Positions 1-8,740 of a stretch of DNA of 64,000 bases are shown one piece after another. The notes beneath the pieces were generated by a model. The model saw nothing but the letters and a program-made list of their open reading frames with translations. It did not search any database and was not told where the DNA came from. Position numbers and translations under genes: made by a program. The stretch spans positions 3,229 to 67,228 of the forward strand of contig CAYXNJ010000007.1 of assembly GCA_964466465.1 (NCBI GenBank), written 5' to 3'. Within the stretch, counting starts at the first letter, position 1, and the number at the start of each line of letters is the position of its first letter. The stretch is from Sulfurospirillum sp964466465. GTDB lineage: Bacteria; Campylobacterota; Campylobacteria; Campylobacterales; Sulfurospirillaceae.

Positions 1-184
1 AATATTTGTCTTTTGGGCTACGTCCTGTAAAAATTCCCGTATCGACACTAAAGGTACCATTGCTTGTAACACGACCTTCATTGTTTGCCACTTCGTGCTT
101 TAAAAGCTCATCATAATTTAAGTTGTAGTGAATTTTTCCAATATTGGTTAAGCCTAACTTTTCGATTTCATTAATCTTTGACAT
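1..184 (-). CDS. pckA: Phosphoenolpyruvate carboxykinase (ATP), N-terminal part
   Basis: Partial gene: only the first 61 codons lie in the window and the rest runs off the left edge. PckA interconverts oxaloacetate plus ATP with PEP plus CO2 in the cytoplasm. The translated start contains TNIGKIHYNL, GRVTSNGTFSVDTG and FTGRSPKDKY, a characteristic N-terminal block of ATP-type PEPCK. The ATG at 184 is preceded by GAGGATATAAAGACT, a usable ribosome binding site. It begins 23 bases after the oadB stop, so it is probably the last gene of the oadG-oadA-oadB-pckA operon. This places two oxaloacetate-consuming enzymes together. The catalytic P-loop is outside the window, so activity cannot be judged. 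Confidence 0.9.
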   Translation of the reverse strand, partial: MSKINEIEKLGLTNIGKIHYNLNYDELLKHEVANNEGRVTSNGTFSVDTGIFTGRSPKDKY

Positions 185-207
185 AGTCTTTATATCCTCA
201 AAACATT

Positions 208-1518
208 TTATTTAAAAATAGACAACAGCACACCTGCTGCAACCGCAGAGCCAATGACACCTGCCACATTTGGACCCATTGCATGCATTAAAAGCATATT
301 GGTTGGATCTTCCTTCATACCCTCTTTATTTGAAACCCTTGCTGCCATAGGTACAGCACTCACACCTGCCGATCCAATCAATGGATTGACTTTATGTTTA
401 CTCACTTTATTCATCACTTTTGCCATCAAAATGCCGCCTGCTGTTCCCATAGAAAATGCAATAAGTCCTAAGACAATAATTCCTAAAGTTTCAGGCACTA
501 AAAATTTCTCAGCTGCTAGTTTTGAGCCAACGGAAAGTCCTAAGAAAATGGTGACAATATTGATTAACGCATTTTCCATTGTATCTGACAATCGTTTAAC
601 AACACCCGATTCACGTGCCAAATTACCAAATGCTAAAGCACCAATCAGTGGTGTCGCATCAGGAAGCATCAAAATACACAGAATCATCACGGTAATTGGA
701 AAAATGATTTTCTCAATTTTTGAGACTTCGCGCAACTGTTCCATTTTAATTTGACGTTCTTCTTTCGTAGTAAGGGCTCTCATAATAGGTGGTTGAATAA
801 TAGGAACCAATGCCATATACGAATACGCTGCGACAGCGATAGCACCCAAAAGATCAGGGGCTAAGCGGGTTGCAACGAAAATAGATGTTGGGCCATCTGC
901 CCCACCAATAATACCAATCGCGCACGCATCTTTGAGTGAAAAATTGATAAAGCCTGTGTATTCGGTTAAAACAGCTGCCCCTACAATGGTACCAAAGATA
1001 CCTAACTGCGCTGCACCACCAAGAAGGGCTGTTTTTGGGTTTGCTATGAGCGGACCAAAGTCTGTCATCGCACCCACACCCATAAAGATCATAAGTGGGA
1101 AAAGTCCTGAGCTAATGCCCATATTAAATAAAATCCCTAAAAATCCTTCAGGTCCTGCAATATCTGCCACAGGGATATTGGCTAAAAATCCACCAAACGC
1201 GATAGGAATCAGTAAAAGTGGTTCAAAGCCTTTAGCAATAGCAAGATAAATCAAAATAAAACAGATACCCATCATCACTACTCTACCTGCACCTTGGTTA
1301 AAGGTGGAAATAGGTATGCCATGCGATACCATTCCTTCAACAGGATTAATCATTGCATTAATACCTGTGGACTCATAGAGGGAAACGAAAAGCTCTGTAA
1401 CACTTTTTGATTTATAATCTTGATTCAAATTTTCTTTGGCTACATCGCTTGCACTTAGTGATAAAGGAATCACTGCCAATCCTAATAGCAACAATATCCC
1501 TATAAACATTTTTCTCAT
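208..1518 (-). CDS. oadB: Na+-translocating oxaloacetate decarboxylase beta subunit
   Basis: Integral membrane subunit (436 aa) that decarboxylates carboxybiotin and couples this to Na+ export. It has many hydrophobic segments. The conserved IGGADGPTSIF block near residue 200 holds the aspartate known in the family to bind Na+, and SNKEGMKEDPTN...MGPNVAGVIGSA lies near the C-terminus. The N-terminus begins with a hydrophobic, signal-like stretch (residues 1-23) and a soluble segment ahead of the canonical core. It starts 8 bases after oadA, with AAGGAACAAA before the ATG. Methylmalonyl-CoA or glutaconyl-CoA decarboxylase beta subunits are very similar, but the adjacent alpha chain and pckA favour oxaloacetate. 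Confidence 0.93.
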   Translation of the reverse strand: MRKMFIGILLLLGLAVIPLSLSASDVAKENLNQDYKSKSVTELFVSLYESTGINAMINPVEGMVSHGIPISTFNQGAGRVVMMGICFILIYLAIAKGFEPLLLIPIAFGGFLANIPVADIAGPEGFLGILFNMGISSGLFPLMIFMGVGAMTDFGPLIANPKTALLGGAAQLGIFGTIVGAAVLTEYTGFINFSLKDACAIGIIGGADGPTSIFVATRLAPDLLGAIAVAAYSYMALVPIIQPPIMRALTTKEERQIKMEQLREVSKIEKIIFPITVMILCILMLPDATPLIGALAFGNLARESGVVKRLSDTMENALINIVTIFLGLSVGSKLAAEKFLVPETLGIIVLGLIAFSMGTAGGILMAKVMNKVSKHKVNPLIGSAGVSAVPMAARVSNKEGMKEDPTNMLLMHAMGPNVAGVIGSAVAAGVLLSIFK

Positions 1519-1526
1519 TTTGTTCC

Positions 1527-3344
1527 TTATAAGGTGACAAGTAGTTGATTATTGACGATTGTATCACCTTGTTTGACTCTTACGCTACTAACAACACCAT
1601 CTTCTGGAGAAGCTACTTCAATTTCCATTTTCATTGCTTCAATGACAATAACTGGCTGACCTTTTTTCACTTTATCACCCACATTAACAAGTACTTTAAA
1701 GATAGAGCCAGGGAGTCCAGCTTTGATTTCACAACCACCTGAACTCGGCGCTGCAGGACTACTAGATGATACAACACCTTCTTCACAACCATCTTTAACA
1801 TCAATAATATACACTTCACCATCAATAACGAATGTTGTATCGTTGCCTTCTGATGTTACATAGTATTTTTGGCCATTTACGGTTACAGTAAATTCTGAGC
1901 TGCCTGTTGATTCTACTGGTGTTACTGGCTTTTCTTTCTCAATTTTGCGAACATTGACTTTTGCTTCGCCTTTTAAGAATGCAATACCTTTCTCTTTACA
2001 CGCTGCTGCAATTAAAAGATTTTCATCGCTTACTTCAAGATTGGCTTGTTCTAGCATTTTGCGTACATGAGAAAGTGATTTAGTCTCATCAGCATCTGCA
2101 AGATCAAGCGCATTTTTGGTTGTTGGTTCAAGTTTGAGTTGTTGACTTGCAAGTGCTACCACCTCGGCATTAGGAGCAACAGGTGTTTTTCCAAAATAGC
2201 CAAGTACCATTTTGCCATACCCCTCAGCAATTTTTGCCCATGGTCCAAACATAACATTGTTAAACGCTTGTTGGAAATAAAATTGAGAAACAGGTGTAAC
2301 ACTTGTACCGTATCCGCCTTTTTCAACCACTTCACGCATCGCTTTAATGACTTCTGGGAATTTGTGAAGAATGTTATTGTCACGAAGCATTTGGGTATTG
2401 GCAGTTAACGCACCACCTGGCATTGGAGAAAAAGGGATAAGAGGAGAAACTTGCACCGCTTCTGGTGGCATAAAATAATCTTTTAAACAGTCTTGTAATA
2501 CATCTTCGTACGTCAAGATTTTTTCAAGCTCGAGTCCACCAAGATCATACTCTTTACCCTTAACAGCATGAAGCATTGTAAGAATGTCTGGCTGAGATGT
2601 ACCACCGCTCACAGGGGAAGCTGCAAGGTCAATACCATCAACACCTGCTTCAAGTGCCGCTAAATAACATGCCACACTCACACCTGCTGTTTCATGCGTG
2701 TGAAGACGTAAATGGGTACCTTCTGGAACAAGTTTACGTGCCATTTTAAGGGTTTCATACACTTTTTGAGGACTAGAAGTTCCACTCGCATCTTTAAAAC
2801 AGATACTATGATACGGAATACCTGAATCTAAAATCTCACGTAGGGTTTTTTCATAAAACGCTACATCGTGCGCTCCTACACATTTAGGAGGAAGATCCAT
2901 CATTGTAACGACGATCTCATGTTTAAGTCCATGGTGCACAATGCGCTCACCACTGTATTTAAGATTCTCTACATCATTCAGAGCATCAAAGTTACGAATG
3001 GTTGTCGTACCATGTTTTTTAAACATTTTAGCATGCAAATCAATAAGCTCACGATTGCCCGTATCAAGCATGACCGTATTCACACCACGTGCTAATGTTT
3101 GGAGATTTGCATTAGGTCCTGCAATCTCTCTAAATTTGTCCATCATGACAAAAGCATCTTCATTGAGATAGAAATAAAGGCTTTGGAAGCGTGCTCCTCC
3201 TCCAAATTCAAAATGGCTAATACCTGCATCTCTTGCTGCAGCTACCGCAGGAAGAAAATCATCCATAAGTACACGTCCACCAAAAACCGACTGAAACCCA
3301 TCTCTAAACGTCGTATCCATCACATCGATGTATTTTTTAGCCAT
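1527..3344 (-). CDS. oadA: Oxaloacetate decarboxylase alpha subunit with biotin carrier domain
   Basis: Cytoplasmic carboxyltransferase (605 aa) moving CO2 from oxaloacetate to biotin. Residues about 1-300 form a TIM barrel (DTTFRDGFQS near the start, and HTHETAG with metal-binding histidines). This is followed by the conserved PYC_OADA domain, a flexible Ser/Pro linker (about 470-535) and a C-terminal biotinyl domain with EAMKME, the biotinylated lysine being K572. Alpha subunits are usually about 590-600 aa, so it is full length. It lies between oadG (15 bases) and oadB (8 bases). A pyruvate carboxylase B role (PycB) is possible from sequence alone, but co-location with the membrane beta and gamma chains supports the Na+ pump. 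Confidence 0.93.
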   Translation of the reverse strand: MAKKYIDVMDTTFRDGFQSVFGGRVLMDDFLPAVAAARDAGISHFEFGGGARFQSLYFYLNEDAFVMMDKFREIAGPNANLQTLARGVNTVMLDTGNRELIDLHAKMFKKHGTTTIRNFDALNDVENLKYSGERIVHHGLKHEIVVTMMDLPPKCVGAHDVAFYEKTLREILDSGIPYHSICFKDASGTSSPQKVYETLKMARKLVPEGTHLRLHTHETAGVSVACYLAALEAGVDGIDLAASPVSGGTSQPDILTMLHAVKGKEYDLGGLELEKILTYEDVLQDCLKDYFMPPEAVQVSPLIPFSPMPGGALTANTQMLRDNNILHKFPEVIKAMREVVEKGGYGTSVTPVSQFYFQQAFNNVMFGPWAKIAEGYGKMVLGYFGKTPVAPNAEVVALASQQLKLEPTTKNALDLADADETKSLSHVRKMLEQANLEVSDENLLIAAACKEKGIAFLKGEAKVNVRKIEKEKPVTPVESTGSSEFTVTVNGQKYYVTSEGNDTTFVIDGEVYIIDVKDGCEEGVVSSSSPAAPSSGGCEIKAGLPGSIFKVLVNVGDKVKKGQPVIVIEAMKMEIEVASPEDGVVSSVRVKQGDTIVNNQLLVTL

Positions 3345-3359
3345 CTTACTTTGCCCTTT

Positions 3360-3611
3360 TTACTGTTTTGTTTTTTTGTTATATGACCTAATAGAAGCAG
3401 CAATGGCTGCAACAACTGAGAAGTTATCTTTTTGTGATAATTCTGGTGTAGAATTACCAACACTAACACTCTCCTGTTTAGGAGGAAAGTATTTTAGAAT
3501 GAGTTTAGCCTGGATTTCCAAGACAACCACCATTAAGGCTAAAAACATAAATACAGTGGACATACCAAGAACCAAGAATTTCAAGGTTTCCACAATCAGA
3601 TTAACTTCCAT
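3360..3611 (-). CDS. oadG: Oxaloacetate decarboxylase gamma subunit
   Basis: Small membrane-anchoring subunit (83 aa). One N-terminal transmembrane helix (about residues 9-33: LKFLVLGMSTVFMFLALMVV) is followed by a charged tail ending in PELSQ...VVAAIAASIRSY and a basic C-terminus, the layout of the OadG family. Gamma holds alpha on beta and helps assemble the pump. First gene of the operon; AAAAAGG lies 9 bases before the ATG. Such short proteins have little sequence signal, so the call rests partly on position directly before oadA and oadB. Confidence 0.85.
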   Translation of the reverse strand: MEVNLIVETLKFLVLGMSTVFMFLALMVVVLEIQAKLILKYFPPKQESVSVGNSTPELSQKDNFSVVAAIAASIRSYNKKTKQ

Positions 3612-3673
3612 AGACGCAACCTTTTTGTTTAAATTTAACTAAAAAACATAGTCAAAATTCTGGTATTTTATCA

Positions 3674-3692
3674 TTTTATTTATTAAATAAAA
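3674..3692. promoter_or_regulatory. AT-rich palindrome upstream of oadG
   Basis: TTTTATTTA, one base, TAAATAAAA: a perfect 9-bp inverted repeat 63 bases upstream of the oadG start codon, next to AT-rich promoter-like sequence. The position suits an operator for the oad operon. No regulator can be named, and such palindromes also arise by chance in AT-rich spacers. Confidence 0.3.
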
Positions 3693-3730
3693 CCTATAAA
3701 ACAGAGCTTTTTTGAAGGGGATAAGGAGGG

Positions 3731-3762
3731 TCACTCTATCGCGTTCATCCACGATAGAGTGA
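3731..3762 (-). terminator. Strong hairpin after the D-lactate dehydrogenase-like gene
   Basis: TCACTCTATCG and CGATAGAGTGA form a perfect 11-bp stem with a 10-base loop, starting 23 bases after the stop codon of the upstream minus-strand gene (3785). The expected U tract is missing on the minus strand (CCCTCC follows), so termination is inferred from stem strength and position only. Confidence 0.5.
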
Positions 3763-3784
3763 CTATTTTGAGAAAAAAAAGTGC

Positions 3785-6610
3785 TTATGAGATGGCACGC
3801 TCTAGTAGATAAAAGAGGGAACGATACTCTAACCCACTCTCTTCGCTAAGTCCAATTTCACATGGTTTACCTGTGGAAAAGGCTAATTTTGTATCACTTG
3901 GAATCGATGCTTTTAAATGACGTAAAGCTGATTTGTTGAGTTCTGGATAATTAAATCCACGATCTCCTGCAAAACCGCAACATGTAACATCTGCAGGAAC
4001 TGTGACTTTAGAGCTACACAAACGTGCAATCTTCTCAAACTTGTCTGCTAAGCCCATTTTACGGGTGCTACAGATGGTATGAATCACCACAGGCTCATTA
4101 ATTTGTTTAATGGTTAATTTATCTAAAAGATAATCATGAATAAACTCGATAGGATCATGAACTTTAAGCCCTGAATCAAAATACTCCATCATGGTTTTCG
4201 TACACGAACTCATATCACACAAGATTGGGTATTTCCCATTTTCACTTGCTTTATTAAGCGCTGCTTCTAATTCCATTGATTTTTGTTTGCCTTCTGCTTT
4301 ATAGCCCTTACTGGAGAAAGGCATACCACAGCAAAGAGGCTTTAATTGTTCAGGGAAAATGACTTCATAACCCGCTTTTTCTAAAATGCCAATAATGAGT
4401 TCATCTAACTCTTTCTCTTCACCTTTTGGTTTTGGATTTCCCATCGTACGATTTAAACAGGATGAAAAATAGACAACTTTTTCAGCAGAACCAAAGAGTT
4501 TTCGACTGTCTTTAAATGTATGTCCTCCTGGAAGGCTAGCTGTCCATAGTGGCAATTTATTTCCGCTAAGGGCGGTAACACCTGCGCTCATTGCCTTCAT
4601 CACACCATCGGGTATAACAGCGTTGACACCTTTTACAGCACTTAGTACAAAGCTACCAATACCTAAAACGGTTCCATAGTTATTAGCGATCATTCCTGCA
4701 ATTTTGTGTTGTGTTGGTGTAATTTGATGTGCACGAATTTTCTTCGTTAAAGCACCCGTATCGATACCGACTGGACAAACAAGTGAACAGAGTGAACACG
4801 TCGCACATGTTTCAACACCATCATACTGATAAAGCTTTTGCATCTCTTCAAATGCTTCCATTTCATCTTGATTTTTCAATGTTGTCATACGTCTATTGAC
4901 AACAATACGTTGTCTTGGCGTTAGAGTAAGCGCGTTGGAAGGGCATGCTGGCTCACAAAATCCACACTCAATACATTTATCAATATAGTCATCGGTCTTA
5001 GGCATTTCTTTGAAATTTTTCAGATGCGCTTTTGGATCTGCATTGATAATAACACCAGGATTTAAAAGTCCTTTCGGATCAAAAATCGCCTTAATCTCTT
5101 TCATCAGCACATACGCATCATTACCCCATTCTAACTCAACAAATGGAGCCATATTACGACCTGTTCCATGTTCTGCTTTGAGACTTCCATGATATTTTGT
5201 AGCAACCTGTTCTGCGACTTCTTGCATAAAGTCTTCATAACGCTTAATCTCTTTAGGGTCTTCAAATGCTTGTGTAAAGACAAAGTGAAGATTGCCATCT
5301 AGGGCATGCCCAAAAATGATAGCTTCGTTATAGCCATATTTTTTAAACAACTCTTGTAACTCTAATGTTGCATCAGCCAGTGATTCGATAGGATATGCCA
5401 CGTCTTCAATGATGACCGTTGTACCACTCTCACGTACTGCACCAACGGCAGGGAAAAGTCCTTTACGAATTTTCCAGTACTTCGTATATTCATACACATC
5501 TTTGGTGAAATGCAATGGCATTTCAGGCTCAATGTGGGAGAGTTTTTCTAAAATAACTGCGATATTTTCATCCAACTTTGCATCGTTTTCTGCACGACTC
5601 TCAACAAGAACCGCCGTTGCTGTAGGGCTTAGTGTTTTCAAAAAGCTTGGCATACCTTCTTTGTTTTCAACACTTCTAAGTCCCGCTCTATCCATCATTT
5701 CAGCAGCAGCAACGTTTTCTTTACATTGTGTTTTAAGCACAATAACCGCATCACAGGCATCTTTAATATTTTTAAAGATCATTAAGGCACTGGCTTTATC
5801 TTTGTACTCAGGAACCGTTTTAAACGTAATCTCTTTGATAAATCCGAGTGTGCCTTCACTACCAATCATGAGGTGCGCGATAATATCAATCGGATCTTCA
5901 TAATCTACAAGTGCATTTAGACTATAACCACAGGTGTTTTTGATTTTAAATTTTCGTACAATTTTTTCATGAAGCTCTGGATTGGCTCTTACTTCTTTTG
6001 CAAGGGTACTAATGCGCTCAACCAGTGCATGGTGATACTGTTTAAATGCTTTAATGCTCTCCGATGAACCTGTATCAAGCTCTGTTCCATCATGAAAAAT
6101 AATTTTCATCGACTCTAAGGTTTTATATGAATTATCTGTCGTACCACAACACATACCGCTGGCATTATTTGCAGCAATACCAGAAATCATCGCTGCACCA
6201 ATACTCGCAGGATCTGGTCCAATTTTCTTACCATAAGGAAGCAAATACGCATTCGCATCAGCACCAATAACAGAAGGTTGCATTGTGATCAAACTCACAT
6301 CTTTATTGACGGATATTCCTCTCCAGTCACGTGATGTTACAATCAATATGGAATCTGTAATCGCTTGTCCAGAAAGACTTGTTCCACCAGCACGGAAAAC
6401 AACAGGCAAAGAGAGAGATGAGCTGATTTTAAGGATTTGACTGACTTCATCGGCATCATTCGCCCAAATAACAACTTTGGGAATAAGCCTATAAAACGAA
6501 GCATCTGTGCCATAGGCAATGGTGTGAAGAGGGTCTGTAAAAATTCTCTTCTCAGGGATAAAATTTACAATTTCATTATAGAAATTAAGGTAATTTCCAC
6601 TCAATGTCAT
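3785..6610 (-). CDS. FAD-linked, Fe-S D-lactate dehydrogenase-like oxidoreductase
   Basis: A 941-aa fusion of an FAD-binding oxidase (about residues 1-520) and a GlpC-like iron-sulfur part. The N-terminal half has the FAD_binding_4 signature VFRAGGTSLSGQ and IAANNASGMCCG, and ends with HGTGRN and PKGLLNPG. The C-terminal half has CIECGFCEPACP and CATCSLCSLVCPVG 4Fe-4S motifs plus two CCG cysteine modules (CCGMPF, CCGFAGDRG). This architecture matches the D-lactate:quinone oxidoreductases of Campylobacterota (the C. jejuni Cj1585c type), which pass electrons from D-lactate to the respiratory chain at the inner membrane. Substrates of related proteins include glycolate and 2-hydroxyglutarate, so substrate is inferred. 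AAGGAT six bases before the ATG supports the start. It appears monocistronic. Confidence 0.82.
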   Translation of the reverse strand: MTLSGNYLNFYNEIVNFIPEKRIFTDPLHTIAYGTDASFYRLIPKVVIWANDADEVSQILKISSSLSLPVVFRAGGTSLSGQAITDSILIVTSRDWRGISVNKDVSLITMQPSVIGADANAYLLPYGKKIGPDPASIGAAMISGIAANNASGMCCGTTDNSYKTLESMKIIFHDGTELDTGSSESIKAFKQYHHALVERISTLAKEVRANPELHEKIVRKFKIKNTCGYSLNALVDYEDPIDIIAHLMIGSEGTLGFIKEITFKTVPEYKDKASALMIFKNIKDACDAVIVLKTQCKENVAAAEMMDRAGLRSVENKEGMPSFLKTLSPTATAVLVESRAENDAKLDENIAVILEKLSHIEPEMPLHFTKDVYEYTKYWKIRKGLFPAVGAVRESGTTVIIEDVAYPIESLADATLELQELFKKYGYNEAIIFGHALDGNLHFVFTQAFEDPKEIKRYEDFMQEVAEQVATKYHGSLKAEHGTGRNMAPFVELEWGNDAYVLMKEIKAIFDPKGLLNPGVIINADPKAHLKNFKEMPKTDDYIDKCIECGFCEPACPSNALTLTPRQRIVVNRRMTTLKNQDEMEAFEEMQKLYQYDGVETCATCSLCSLVCPVGIDTGALTKKIRAHQITPTQHKIAGMIANNYGTVLGIGSFVLSAVKGVNAVIPDGVMKAMSAGVTALSGNKLPLWTASLPGGHTFKDSRKLFGSAEKVVYFSSCLNRTMGNPKPKGEEKELDELIIGILEKAGYEVIFPEQLKPLCCGMPFSSKGYKAEGKQKSMELEAALNKASENGKYPILCDMSSCTKTMMEYFDSGLKVHDPIEFIHDYLLDKLTIKQINEPVVIHTICSTRKMGLADKFEKIARLCSSKVTVPADVTCCGFAGDRGFNYPELNKSALRHLKASIPSDTKLAFSTGKPCEIGLSEESGLEYRSLFYLLERAIS

Positions 6611-6651
6611 CTGGGTATCCTTACAATCATGGGGTTTTTAATCAGTGTAGC

Positions 6652-6689
6652 AATTTCATATAAAAAACACATGACATTTGTATGAAATT
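6652..6689. promoter_or_regulatory. Spaced inverted repeat upstream of the lactate dehydrogenase-like gene
   Basis: AATTTCATA and TATGAAATT form a perfect 9-bp inverted repeat separated by 20 bases, 42-79 bases before the ATG at 6610. Half-site spacing is near three helical turns, which would suit a dimeric regulator. Function is inferred from position only. Confidence 0.3.
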
Positions 6690-6690
6690 T

Positions 6691-6740
6691 TTTAGAGGCA
6701 AAGTGTGTCAAGAAAAAAAGTGACAGACGTTACCTCTAAA
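6691..6740 (-). terminator. Imperfect terminator after dctM
   Basis: Outer stem TTTAGAGG/CCTCTAAA (8 bp) with an inner TGTCA/TGACA stem. On the minus strand it is followed by AAATTTC. It lies 32 bases after the dctM stop and ends the TRAP transporter transcript. The U tract is weak. Confidence 0.5.
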
Positions 6741-6771
6741 GAAAGAAAATATAGAATGATGCGTAAAAAAT

Positions 6772-8124
6772 TTATCGCACCATCATTGAAACACCATATA
6801 TTTCTGGGAAAAGTGTAAAAATAACCATAACGAGTACTTGCAATAAAATAAATGGTACAACCCCTTTATAAATATCGGTGGTTGCTACACTCGAGGGTGC
6901 GACACCTCTGAGATAAAAGAGACTAAACCCAAACGGTGGCGTTAGAAAAGAGGTTTGTAAATTAAGCGCTATTAAAAGAGCATACCATACAGGGCTTAGT
7001 CCAATAGCTTCAGCAATTGGGGCTAAGATAGGAATGATAATGTAAGAAATTTCCACAAAATCAATAAAAAATCCTAGCGCCATAATGGCTGCCATAGAGA
7101 CCACAATGAAACCCCATTTTTCACCTGGTAACGAGCGCATGGCATCTGCGATAATTTCATCACCGCCTGTATAACTAAAGACCATCGAAAATGCTGTCGC
7201 GCCGATCAAAATAGCAAAGACCATCGCCGTTGTTCGTACCGTCTCTGTTGAAGCTTCATAAATCATTTTCAGAGAAAACGACTTATACATCCATGCTAAA
7301 ATCATCGCACCGATACATCCTACCGCTGAAGACTCAGTAGGTGTTGCTATACCTTCAAAGATAGAACCCAATACCAAAATAATCAAAATCAACGGAGGGA
7401 AAATCGCTTTAAACGCATTGAGCACTTGGTGCGCTTTACTTTGGGTTAGCTCACTTTTGGGAATGGCGGGAGCCATATCTTTATTGAAAAATGCGACTAT
7501 TGCGATATAGAGAATATAAACAGCAACCAGTGTCAAACCTGGCCAAAAGGCACCCTCAAACAAGTCTCCTACAGGAAGTTGGAAAACATCGCCTAAAATA
7601 ATCAAAACAACCGAAGGTGGAATAATCTGCCCTAAGGTACCTGATGCACAGATGGTTCCACACGCAAGAGATTTGGAGTAATTGTATTTAAGCATTACAG
7701 GCAAAGAAATGACACCCATCGCAACAACACTCGCCCCTACAACTCCCGTTGATGCAGCAAGCAGAGCACCTACTAAAACCGTGCTGATGGCAAGACCTCC
7801 ACGAATTTCACCAAATAAAAAACCCATTGCTTCTAAAAGACGCTCTGCCAAACGCGATTTTTGTAAAATAATACCCATCAAAATAAACATAGGAACAGAG
7901 ATGAGAATGGTGTTGTTCATAATGCTCCAAATACGATGAGGCATAAAAGCAAACATACGCGCACCTATATCAAATCCTTCCATAAGCGTACCGCCATCTC
8001 CCAGTGCTTCTATCACCCCTGATGCCAAACCAAAAAAGACAGAAACCGCACCAAATGTAAACGCTACAGGAAAACCAATGAGGAGCATAAACATGCCCAC
8101 AACAAACATAACGATGCCGATCAT
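6772..8124 (-). CDS. dctM: TRAP transporter large permease (DctM type)
   Basis: Membrane subunit (450 aa, about 12 hydrophobic segments) of a tripartite ATP-independent periplasmic transporter, which uses the Na+ or H+ gradient to import carboxylates delivered by a periplasmic DctP protein. Family motifs include the N-terminal GFPVAFTFG, ASTGVVGASVVAMG, CGTICASGTLGQIIPPS and LNLQTSFLTPPFGFSLFYLRG. It overlaps dctQ by 4 bases (ATGA). No DctP gene is present on either side, so the binding protein must be encoded elsewhere or replaced. The substrate cannot be told from sequence; a C4-dicarboxylate or 2-hydroxy acid is likely given the neighbours. Confidence 0.93.
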   Translation of the reverse strand: MIGIVMFVVGMFMLLIGFPVAFTFGAVSVFFGLASGVIEALGDGGTLMEGFDIGARMFAFMPHRIWSIMNNTILISVPMFILMGIILQKSRLAERLLEAMGFLFGEIRGGLAISTVLVGALLAASTGVVGASVVAMGVISLPVMLKYNYSKSLACGTICASGTLGQIIPPSVVLIILGDVFQLPVGDLFEGAFWPGLTLVAVYILYIAIVAFFNKDMAPAIPKSELTQSKAHQVLNAFKAIFPPLILIILVLGSIFEGIATPTESSAVGCIGAMILAWMYKSFSLKMIYEASTETVRTTAMVFAILIGATAFSMVFSYTGGDEIIADAMRSLPGEKWGFIVVSMAAIMALGFFIDFVEISYIIIPILAPIAEAIGLSPVWYALLIALNLQTSFLTPPFGFSLFYLRGVAPSSVATTDIYKGVVPFILLQVLVMVIFTLFPEIYGVSMMVR

Positions 8125-8654
8125 AGCTCCTCCTGTTTTTTGAAGTGAGCGTGTGTGGCACCTCGATAAATGTTAATATTTTTAATCACAAAGCCAATGG
8201 ACATAAAAATCAAGAGCCAAAATGAGAGTGGAATAAATGCTTTTAAAATCCAACGATGTGTCAATCCACCTGGATCACTGCTGATTTCATGCGACGTAAA
8301 TGCTTCCATCACAAAACCCACGGAACTAAGAGCGACCAATAATGCAATAGGTGTGATAAAAACAATCGTACCCATAATATTTACTAACGCCTTTTTGCGA
8401 TCACTAAATTTAGCATACAGTACATCAACACGTACATGTGAATCTTCCATCAGCGCATACGAAGTTCCGAGTAAAATAATCACAGAGAAAAGATGCCATT
8501 CCATCTCTTGAAGTGCAATAGAGCCATTTTTAAAAACATACCGCATAAAAACATCGTAGAAGATATTTAGCATCATCACAACCATAAGCAACGAACAAAC
8601 ATACCCAATAAAGCGGCTGATTTTATCAAACCACTTTTCAATCTTCAAAAGCAT
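8121..8654 (-). CDS. dctQ: TRAP transporter small permease (DctQ type)
   Basis: Small membrane subunit with four transmembrane helices (177 aa from the start chosen here), matching DctQ: EWHLFSVIILLGTSYALMEDSHVRVDVLY is the family core, given here as positions about 50-78. Two in-frame ATGs exist at 8660 and 8654. AAAAGGA directly abuts the first and is 6 bases from the second, so 8654 is preferred. The gene follows the response regulator after a 17-bp hairpin and no promoter fits between hairpin and start, so expression probably depends on transcription passing that hairpin. It is translationally coupled to dctM by ATGA. Confidence 0.88.
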   Translation of the reverse strand: MLLKIEKWFDKISRFIGYVCSLLMVVMMLNIFYDVFMRYVFKNGSIALQEMEWHLFSVIILLGTSYALMEDSHVRVDVLYAKFSDRKKALVNIMGTIVFITPIALLVALSSVGFVMEAFTSHEISSDPGGLTHRWILKAFIPLSFWLLIFMSIGFVIKNINIYRGATHAHFKKQEEL

Positions 8655-8674
8655 TAACATCCTTTTCTAAAAAT

Positions 8675-8714
8675 ACAAAGAGCGAATCTTGACATACCAA
8701 GACTCGCTCTTTGT
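8675..8714 (-). terminator. Terminator/attenuator between response regulator and dctQ
   Basis: ACAAAGAGCGA-G-TCTTG pairs with CAAGA-T-TCGCTCTTTGT (17 bp including one G-U), with a 6-base loop, followed on the minus strand by ATTTTTAG. It has the shape of an intrinsic terminator, but ends only about 15 bases before the dctQ start, so it may act as an attenuator that lowers dctQM expression relative to the two-component genes. Confidence 0.8.
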
Positions 8715-8740
8715 GTCACAACCTTTCTTTTTTTATTGCA

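Noticed and set aside
254..754. 166-codon plus-strand ORF
   Set aside because: It is antisense to oadB, low-complexity in composition and without a ribosome site or family motif; a shadow of the real gene.
5409..5903. 164-codon plus-strand ORF
   Set aside because: Antisense to the FAD/Fe-S gene with a Ser/Ala-rich translation and no motif.
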